Positions 18,446 through 25,047 of a stretch of DNA of 25,047 nt are shown piece after piece. The notes beneath the pieces were generated by a model that saw only the letters and a list, made by a program, of their open reading frames with translations, made no database searches and was not told the DNA's origin. The position numbers and the translations under genes were made by a program. The stretch's first letter is position 1. Every line of letters begins with the position of its first letter. Source of the stretch: Branchiostoma floridae (taxonomy: Eukaryota > Chordata > Leptocardii > Amphioxiformes > Branchiostomatidae); assembly GCF_000003815.2 (NCBI RefSeq), contig NC_049982.1, positions 30,369,619-30,394,665 of the forward strand, in the 5' to 3' direction.

Positions 18446-20179
18446 ATGGGCAAGCTGACGGTCGAGGCTTCTGGAAAGACAAGCCCAGAAGACCCGCCTC
18501 CCTATCCTTTGGAGCCCCTCCCAACTAAGCCTGGTCTCCAGACTAACATCGTGGTACCAGAGGCGGTCCCCGGGCATCCACCGGTCAGTACTACGGATTG
18601 AAAATTCTTGTATCGAGCTTTGACAGTGAAGTAACAGCTAGTAGATAGCTAATAATAGAGTCTTTTCTTCTTTCACATCTTCTTCCTTGACCTTGGAATT
18701 GACTTTGGCGTTATATGACATTAGATTAGATTTTTTTGCAATCCTTGGCGGCTCATTCTACAACTTAAGCTTTGTACGTATACAGTATGGTTGAAAAATT
18801 CCTTTTTCATATGCCTGAAAATTGATGCACGTGCGTGCGTTCATTTTAGCCACTATTCTGAAACCCTTAAATGTTTAAATCCCTGGTCAATCAGAATCTT
18901 ATACTTGCCAGAGGATCTGCTCTCCAGGGTAATGGGGCACATGGTCAGGGCATGGGGCAACAGCGTCCTTGTAATAAAACATTTCAGTCTTCGTACAGGC
19001 CAACTTACTTGCAATAAAAACATCTCAGTCTTAGAACAGGTGAACATACTAACCTAGCCTGGGAAAGAATGGACTGGATGTTTAGTCTTGTGGTTTAGCA
19101 GCATTTTTTGCTTGATTTTCATATTTTGTCACCCTCACGCGTTAGTCTTGGGGTCTCCAGGCCAGAGGATGTCATGTATAAAATCAAAACAGTGTGGCCT
19201 TATGTCCTCTAAAGGCTCACCCCAGACGATGCCCAAAGAAGTGCGGGACCATCACCCTGGTTACCGTCTGTGTGGTGCTGGTGGTGGCGCTGGTCATCCT
19301 AGGGGTCAAGCTGGCCAAGAAACATAAGATGGCCGGAAAACATGGTTGCAGAGACCGAGGAGAGGAAGGACACATGGTAAGAAAATATTTGTTTTCATGC
19401 TTTTCCCGACAGGGCAACATATCGTTGTTTTTGCTAGTGTGTTCTTCTTCTCTCTCATTCTTCTTGTTATTTATCTTAAGTTTATCCTTTCCCCGACAGG
19501 GAAACCCTATTCTTTTGCTGGTCTGTTCTTCGTCTTTCCTTTACTTCCCTCATGAACCAATCAGAGCTTAGAAATGCCGAGAACCAATCAGAGCGTAGAA
19601 CTGCAACATCAGAATAGCTGTATGAATATGATTATTTACAGCCTTGCGATAGAAAAAAACATGTATGTGGTATTTTTGTTTCTGGTCACACACAATACTA
19701 AAAGACGAGCCTAATTAAATAGTGTAGCGTTCTAGTAGCTTGGCAAAAGGCTACATGGAAGGCATACTGCATTTTCGCGAAAATGTTGCCTTTCTAGTAT
19801 ACATGTTAGTTCAACAAGCATGTCATAAGGAAAGTATCTTGACGTTTAGACTGGAAGTTCTCTGTGCTAGTAGAAGTCATTCTGAATTAAAGTTGAACGG
19901 CAATTTCTAATACAAAAATTGAACTTACGACTTGATCGTCCAACTCCAATCTTTGTCAAGGAATGCGAGCAATCTAAGGTGAGGAGTGGATTATTAGTTC
20001 CAGAAAGTTTATGCCCACATATTACCCACTAGGCACTTCGCTGTTCATCCGTCCTTAAACTACGAAACTCCTTATTTTGTTATGATAGGGTGATGACGAC
20101 TGTGAAGAGATGGAAGATATGGATGAGATGGGCGACGAGGGACCGCAATCAGATGAGCAAGACGGAGATGGCGACGAGC
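18446..20179 (+). CDS. Copy 5: family member with intact PPPY, last exon cut by an assembly gap
   Basis: Exons 18446-18583, 19215-19376 and 20089-20179 (partial); introns 631 and 712 bases, phase 0, donors GTCAGT and GTAAGA. An in-frame TGA lies 15 bases before the ATG. Exons 1 and 2 are nearly identical to twin copy 2, but PPPY is kept. In the transmembrane start Ala is replaced by Thr (GTITLV). Exon 3 begins GDDDCEEMEDMDEMGDEG and is open up to the gap at 20180; the end of the protein is unknown, probably QNPNSRWC-like because the sequence after the gap is the 3' UTR type of copies 1, 3 and 4. Intron 2 lacks about 360 bases present in copy 2 (between 'agtttatg' and 'cccacatatt' near 20012), so exon 3 comes from a different unit than exons 1-2. 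Confidence 0.7.
19770..19785. promoter_or_regulatory. Perfect palindrome CATTTTCGCGAAAATG in intron 2 of copy 5
   Basis: Same palindrome as in copies 0, 2, 3 and 6. Confidence 0.4.
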
Positions 20180-20603
20180 NNNNNNNNNNNNNNNNNNNNN
20201 NNNNNNNNNNNNNNNNNNNNNNNNNNNNNNNNNNNNNNNNNNNNNNNNNNNNNNNNNNNNNNNNNNNNNNNNNNNNNNNNNNNNNNNNNNNNNNNNNNNN
20301 NNNNNNNNNNNNNNNNNNNNNNNNNNNNNNNNNNNNNNNNNNNNNNNNNNNNNNNNNNNNNNNNNNNNNNNNNNNNNNNNNNNNNNNNNNNNNNNNNNNN
20401 NNNNNNNNNNNNNNNNNNNNNNNNNNNNNNNNNNNNNNNNNNNNNNNNNNNNNNNNNNNNNNNNNNNNNNNNNNNNNNNNNNNNNNNNNNNNNNNNNNNN
20501 NNNNNNNNNNNNNNNNNNNNNNNNNNNNNNNNNNNNNNNNNNNNNNNNNNNNNNNNNNNNNNNNNNNNNNNNNNNNNNNNNNNNNNNNNNNNNNNNNNNN
20601 NNN
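20180..20603. other. Assembly gap (424 N)
   Basis: Unknown bases inside exon 3 and the 3' UTR of copy 5. In copies 3 and 4 the same interval is only about 125 bases, so either the gap length is wrong or an insertion is present. Confidence 0.95.
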
Positions 20604-21322
20604 ACCCCAATTTTCACACATTTTCTCCATTGTTCGCTAATTGCCCACTCCCCACCTAGGGTGAAAACTTTGTATGGGGGTGCCGAGAGTTGCTACCTGG
20701 CACCATGTTGAATCGTTACCTCCATGAAAAATGTTTTTTTTTGTTACTATGTCTGTGTGTGCAGACATAACTGTAGTTGCCTGCATAACTCATGATCACG
20801 AATGTCTAGTTGCATTGTGATAATATCTGGTATGTGGGCAGATGATAAATGTCAAGGTCGATTATAATTCTTCATAGCTTGCGATTTTCCTAGATGCTGC
20901 AGCAGAACTTCCGGTTTTGTGCATTTTGTCCAGGACATGCTATGGTTTTGATTTTTCGGTAGCAGATAGCTTTTGATGTCCAGTTGACATTGCTGTAAAA
21001 AGCTCAGAAGAGTTGTTGTGTGAATAGAAAACTGATTTGTAGATTTCTTCGTTCAATGTAAGAGTGAAAACACGGATGTTAACATTTCTATGGTACCTAT
21101 GTACTATATGTCGAGAGTGACTGAATATTTCGTACATTAATTGTATTTATGTACATGTATATTTAATTTGAGCATTTTCACATTGAAGGGTTCACCAACT
21201 ATTTATATATACAGCGTACGTTTCTGATATTACTTGTCGAGAAATGAGTTTTGCTATGAAGTTTACCAAATTATCCCCACTATTTAGTTTGTCTCATTAG
21301 GATAAGAAGGCTCGCAATTGTA

Positions 21323-21384
21323 AGTACGCATGGATAGCGAAATGCACTGTGGGTTTCCTCATGCATTCCGCTGCGCCTGCGTAC
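21323..21384. mobile_element. Collapsed MITE (two ends, no interior)
   Basis: Left end gtacgcatggatagcgaaatgc and right end gcattccgctgcgcctgcgtac of the 187-bp MITE are joined almost directly, leaving a 62-base inverted-repeat remnant. Confidence 0.5.
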
Positions 21385-21455
21385 TAAGAGTTGAATTAAG
21401 AGTTGTTTGTGTTTCACAGTGGTTGCCGATGAATTTACATCCTTGGTTTAGCAAC

Positions 21456-21461
21456 AATAAA
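21456..21461 (+). terminator. Candidate polyadenylation signal of copy 5
   Basis: AATAAA followed by gatcttgttgtatcctgg, in the conserved 3' block. Confidence 0.42.
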
Positions 21462-21728
21462 ATGGAAAAGGATCTTGTTGTATCCTGGACATGCCTTAGT
21501 CACGATATTAGCCCTTGTCCTCATTCTAGCTATGATTCAAAGGGACGAAAAACTAGCTTCTCGGCACATTTGGTTCAAACACCCTGGAGCCCGGGTTCGC
21601 GCCAGGGTCTGGACGCGACTAGGGAAAAAAATAGTCACATCGTCCTTTCGGAAGGTAGAGCCAGTGGCACCGTTTATAAGAGAGCTTATTATATGGCCCA
21701 AAATCTCTGCACGTAAAAGAACTCAATA

Positions 21729-22283
21729 CGAGGGGCGTTCAATAAGTAATCGTCCTGACCCACTTCTAGTTGTCTGATCTAGATGAAATTGTGTATGTGT
21801 AATGATTCATATCTCTATAGATCATGTTGCAAAAAAACAGCTCTGAACTAATTGTGGTTTTTGATTTACAGGATTTACTGAGTCAGGTGTGAAATGGAGT
21901 CAGTTGAGTGTCGCGCAGTGATCCGGCGCAAGAACGCACACCAAAGGAGACTTTTGATGACATGAAAGAAACTTATGGTGATGATACCCCATCATATGAC
22001 CTTGTCAAACGCTTATGATGGGGTATCATCACCATGAGTTTCTTTCATTTCATCAAAAGTCTCCTTTGATGTGCGTTCTTGCGCCGGATCACTGCGCGAC
22101 ACTCAATTGACTCCATTTCACACCTGACTCAGTTCAAACTCCTGTAAATCAAAAACCACAATTTGTTCAGAGCTGTTTTTTGCAACATGATCCATAGAGA
22201 TATGAATCATTACACATGGAAAATTTCATCTAGATCAGACAACTAGAAGTGGGTCAGGACGATTACTTATTGAACGCCCCTCG
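21729..22283. mobile_element. Fold-back mariner-type element, 555 bp
   Basis: Two nearly identical arms (21729-21996 and 22014-22283) are inverted around a 17-base loop. Each starts CGAGGGGCGTTCAATAAGTA and, reading inward, encodes the beginning of a mariner-type transposase: ESVECRAVIR, then in another frame TPKETFDDMKETYGDD, with a frame-breaking deletion shared by both arms. TA flanks the element on both sides (21727-21728 and 22284-22285). Paralogous flanks at about 1942 and 15077 read 'gaactcagTAcaccgg', which is the empty site, so the insertion and TA duplication are directly visible. It cannot encode a working transposase. A transcript would fold into a hairpin of about 270 base pairs. 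Confidence 0.88.
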
Positions 22284-22583
22284 TACACCGGGAAGAGTAG
22301 GGGTAACCTAATGTACTTGGCTACCGTAGTGAAGCCGGACTAAGAAAAAGAAGCGTCATGCTTCGTCCTCTGTCTGAGGTCAAAATCTTTACCCTCACGT
22401 TACACAATGCAATGACGTGATGTCCACGAGTCATGCCTGATACAGGCTCAACGTTCCATACACCGAAAGCTTTTCAGCCATTAAACAAAGGAAGGTCAAT
22501 GTTGTTCTGAACTTCTGCGGATGGCACAATCAGATTAGAGAATCACATTTCATCCAGAACCTTCCGTGGCGCAGTTGAAAGTT

Positions 22584-22781
22584 NNNNNNNNNNNNNNNNN
22601 NNNNNNNNNNNNNNNNNNNNNNNNNNNNNNNNNNNNNNNNNNNNNNNNNNNNNNNNNNNNNNNNNNNNNNNNNNNNNNNNNNNNNNNNNNNNNNNNNNNN
22701 NNNNNNNNNNNNNNNNNNNNNNNNNNNNNNNNNNNNNNNNNNNNNNNNNNNNNNNNNNNNNNNNNNNNNNNNNNNNNNNNN
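22584..22781. other. Assembly gap (198 N)
   Basis: Unknown bases in the 5' flank of copy 6, at the place of the candidate noncoding exon. The corresponding interval before copy 3 is of similar length. Confidence 0.95.
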
Positions 22782-23038
22782 AAAGGGGAGAACAATCAAG
22801 ATCGTCTTCTTCGAAAGCACTCAAATTTTTCGCTTCAGAATAATCTTACATAGTACAGCTTTAAAGCAACGTACGGCTATCCAATTCATTTATACTAGTG
22901 CTCAAAACATTCTTGAGAAGGTTTCGGAAACACCTTGTATTTTTTGTCTAATGTGGCTGCAGCTGTCTTTACGGATTTTTTTGTCTCTTTGCATATAGCG
23001 CAAGCATCTAGAGAAGACCAGTGTGAACCATTTTCACA

Positions 23039-24078
23039 ATGGGCAAGCTGACGGTCGAGGCTAACGGAAAGACAGGCCCAGAGGACCCGCCTCCCTATCC
23101 TTTGGAGCCACTCCCAACTAAGCCTGGTCTCCAGACTAACATGGTGGTACCAGAGGCGGTGCCTGGGCACCCACCGGTCAGTACTACGGATTTAAAATTC
23201 TTGGATCAAGCTTTGACAGTGGATTAACAGCTAGTACCCTTGTCCTGTTGGTATTTTTGGCCAATTTAACCTCCCAGAGCTGATGGCTTCATCAGGTAAG
23301 TAAAACTTGACCTGCTCTGTGCTGCTGCTGCAGATTTACTCCTCCTTTCGATGGGCTTTGCAGTGGTATACAACTTGTACATGATAAATACCCCAAACTC
23401 ATAACAATACAGCTCAGCATAACAATATAATATCCATCCCGTATATAAACGAGCTCAGCAGGACAAGCATTAATAGAGTACTAGTATTTATTTTTGTTGT
23501 TTCACATCTTCTTTCTTGACATTGGATTTGACTTTGGCATTCTATGACATTAATACCCGTTTCCCGTCATCTACATCATGTACGTATCGTACTGCGGCTC
23601 ATTCTGCAACTGTGTGCTTTGTACGATTGGCAGTATGGTTGAAAACGTCTTTTTTTGCATTTTGCGGCTTGTGAATCTTGGAATGAACGGACCTGTTCAA
23701 ACTATGCAATACATTTGTAGACCTGTTAAAAGGTCTGTAAGTAGCTGAGTTAGTGCAGGGGAATGTAAACCATGGCTCCTGGTTTGACGCGGGTTCGAGT
23801 CTGAGGAGGGAGTATTTTTTTTTCAACTGTCTTTTTTTAACATCCATTTAATATAAACAATATTTTTGTCTTGCGACCAGAACATCATCACCCGTCTTTG
23901 GGACTATCCGTTCTGCATTTTCCCGCTGTTGGAATGTTGGAATGAACGGAATATCGCCCTGGTTACCGTCTGTGTGGTGCTGGTGGTGGCGCTGGTCATC
24001 CTCGGGGTCAAGCTGGCCATGAAACATATGATGGCTGGGAAACATGGCTGTAGGGACCGTGGAGAGGAAGGGCGCATG
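23039..24078 (+). CDS. Copy 6: family member with a chimeric exon 2, 3' end outside the window
   Basis: Exons 23039-23176 and 23881-24078; exon 3 is not in the window. An in-frame TGA lies 15 bases before the ATG. Exon 1 is normal (PPPY present; MEANGKTGPED and TNMVVPE changes). In exon 2 the usual first twelve codons ARPRRCPKKCGT are gone. Instead, a new acceptor (ttttgtcttgcgaccag, AG at 23879-23880) would add 24 codons (NIITRLWDYPFCIFPLLECW, then NERN) that enter the transmembrane segment IALVTVCVV in the correct frame. The exon ends with EEGRM and donor GTAAGG. The 5' part of the chimeric exon derives from unrelated inserted DNA that replaced the end of intron 1. Either this is a pseudogene or a new variant without the basic Cys patch. 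If a different acceptor is used, the frame call would change. Confidence 0.55.
23233..23470. other. Unique insertion in intron 1 of copy 6
   Basis: About 238 bases between 'aacagctagt' and 'taatagagta' have no counterpart in the other copies. No open frame, terminal repeats or tRNA-like boxes are obvious. It contains a CTG run (gctgctgctgcag) and a CAGGTAAGT-like word by chance or as a cryptic donor (23294). Confidence 0.35.
23652..23950. repeat. Replacement block with a 40-base direct repeat and tRNA-like boxes, copy 6
   Basis: The words 'tttgcattttgcggcttgtg...ggaatgaacgg' (23652-23691) and 'ttctgcattttcccgctgtt...ggaatgaacgg' (23911-23950) form an imperfect direct repeat. Between them lie an A box-like 'tagctgagttagtgc' (about 23731) and B box-like 'gggttcgagtc' (about 23792), so part may be a degenerate tRNA-derived SINE. 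The block replaces the last part of intron 1 and the start of exon 2. Confidence 0.4.
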
Positions 24079-24277
24079 GTAAGGAAATATTTATCTTTAT
24101 GCTTTTCCCTACAGGGAAACATGTTGTTTTTGCTGGTGTGTTATTCGTCTTCTTTCTCATTCTTCTTCTTATTTATCTTTATTCTTTCCCCGAAAGGGAA
24201 AACATATTATTTTTGCTGGTGTGTTCTTCTACTGCCTCTTCCGTCATGAACTAATCAGAGCTTAGAACTGCTGTGCA

Positions 24278-24322
24278 CCAATCAGAGTGTAGAACTGTAA
24301 CAACATATTAGCTGTATAAATA
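24278..24322 (+). promoter_or_regulatory. CCAAT-TATA cluster in intron 2 of copy 6
   Basis: CCAATCAGAG at 24278 and TATAAATA at 24315-24322, same spacing as in copy 3; the first CCAAT is mutated to CTAAT (24251). Confidence 0.33.
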
Positions 24323-24460
24323 TGAACATTTACAGCTTGCGAAGCAAAAACCTGTATTTGATATTTTTTCTACTCGCACACAATACTACAGGACGTGCCT
24401 AATGAAATAGTATAATGTGCTAGTAGCTTGACAAAAGGCTAGTACATGAAAGACATTCTG

Positions 24461-24476
24461 CATTTTCGCGAAAATG
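24461..24476. promoter_or_regulatory. Perfect palindrome CATTTTCGCGAAAATG in intron 2 of copy 6
   Basis: Same palindrome as in copies 0, 2, 3 and 5. Confidence 0.4.
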
Positions 24477-25047
24477 TTGCCTTCCTAGTACTTCACAGTT
24501 AGTTCAACAAGCATATCATGAGGAAAGTATCTTGAAGTTTTAGACTTGAAATTAAACGGCAATTTCCAATACAAATATTTGAACTTACGACTTGACCGTC
24601 TAACTCCAGTCTTTGTCAAAGAATTAGCAATCTAAGGTGAGAAGTGGATCATCAGAAAGTTTATGGCGGGTTGCTCCTTCCTTGACAAAGACTGGGCTTG
24701 GACAGTCGAAAATTTGGGCACTTCCAATTTTGGAGTTAAAAATTACTGTTCCACTAGATAAATTTGCTTCAGAACTTTGAAGTTCTGCAATGACAATAAA
24801 TAGCTTTGCTGCCAATTGAAAAGCAAGCTCGGTCAAATCTGTAAGCAAGATTCCTTAATTGCAGAAAAAAAGCAGATTTTATGTATAATGAAGAATAATA
24901 CACAGATTCACCAAACACATAACGTTTGCCAAATTGCCAGTACATGCTAGACGTCTATAGATGTTTAAGCCTTTTCAAACGTGTTTTGTTTATGTCACAG
25001 GGGCTTTCACTATCGACATGGCCGGGACTTTGGCGAGTGAGGTGGCG

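Larger units (their letters stand above)
13690..20012 (+). repeat. Segmental duplication, right member (copies 4 and 5)
   Basis: Matches 1077-7289 in order and orientation. The right boundary falls at 'agtttatg' (20005-20012) in intron 2 of copy 5; beyond it copy 5 no longer follows copy 2 but resembles copy 3 in exon 3 and its 3' flank. Confidence 0.75.
20604..22583 (+). other. 3' UTR and intergenic flank after copy 5
   Basis: Long-type 3' flank as after copy 3 (without the 930-bp element), a collapsed MITE (21323-21384), AATAAA at 21456, the intergenic block near 21560, the fold-back mariner element (21729-22283), then the AGGTCA inverted repeat with one mismatch (22493-22513). No independent gene is seen. 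Confidence 0.55.
24079..25020 (+). other. Intron 2 of copy 6, incomplete
   Basis: Resembles intron 2 of copies 2 and 3, with the duplicated 'gggaaaacat...ttgctggtgtgttcttc' units, CCAAT (24278), TATAAATA (24315-24322) and the CGCG palindrome (24461-24476). The last 27 bases of the window (25021-25047) no longer match any other copy. Confidence 0.55.

Noticed and set aside
1-25047. Bacterial-type features: CRISPR array, operons, ribosome binding sites
   Set aside because: The repeats are long dispersed gene units with introns and AATAAA signals; there are no short regularly spaced repeats and no long intronless genes.

Overview
This is eukaryotic (metazoan) genomic DNA. Genes are split by GT-AG introns, polyadenylation signals are AATAAA, there are tRNA-derived SINEs, MITEs and a mariner-type element, and three assembly gaps are filled with N. 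The style (compact introns, many small DNA transposons, a young tandem family) fits a marine invertebrate such as amphioxus (Branchiostoma). That assignment is inference; no sequence here proves the species.

The window is almost entirely one tandem array, all on the + strand, of a small gene family I do not recognise. Each unit has three coding exons, all joined in phase 0. Exon 1 (normally 46 codons) starts MGKLTV and carries a proline-rich stretch with a PPPY motif. Exon 2 (54 codons) carries a Cys-Pro-Lys-Lys-Cys basic patch followed by one strongly hydrophobic transmembrane segment. Exon 3 (about 40-48 codons) starts GDDDCEEM and is a very acidic tail ending near a terminal Cys. The predicted product is a single-pass membrane protein of about 131-148 residues without a signal peptide. 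A PPxY motif usually binds WW domains (for example NEDD4-family ubiquitin ligases), so a membrane-adaptor role is a reasonable guess but no more than that.

Layout: copy 0 is only its exon 3 (719-844); copy 1 is 2732-4458; copy 2 is 5721-7847; copy 3 is 9883-12357; copy 4 is 15861-17161; copy 5 is 18446 to a gap at 20180; copy 6 is 23039 to beyond the window. Copies 1+2 and copies 4+5 are twins: about 1077-7289 is repeated as about 13690-20012, so the array contains a two-gene higher-order duplication. Copy 3 and copy 6 are more individual.

The copies are not equivalent. Copy 2 has PPPH instead of PPPY. Copy 4 has an in-frame 51-base deletion that removes the whole proline-rich segment. Copy 6 has a replaced start of exon 2 that deletes the basic Cys patch but stays in frame through a new splice acceptor. 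Exon 3 has at least three alternative C-terminal ends. The transmembrane exon, by contrast, is nearly identical at the nucleotide level, which suggests gene conversion or strong constraint.

Between genes lie conserved flanks: a 3' block with AATAAA and a GT-rich element, a 5' block with an AGGTCA inverted repeat, a possible noncoding first exon and an AP-1-like TGAGTCA. Inserted elements include a 555-bp fold-back mariner derivative with an identifiable empty site, a 930-bp TIR element, a 247-bp MITE, a 187-bp MITE family and two copies of one SINE.
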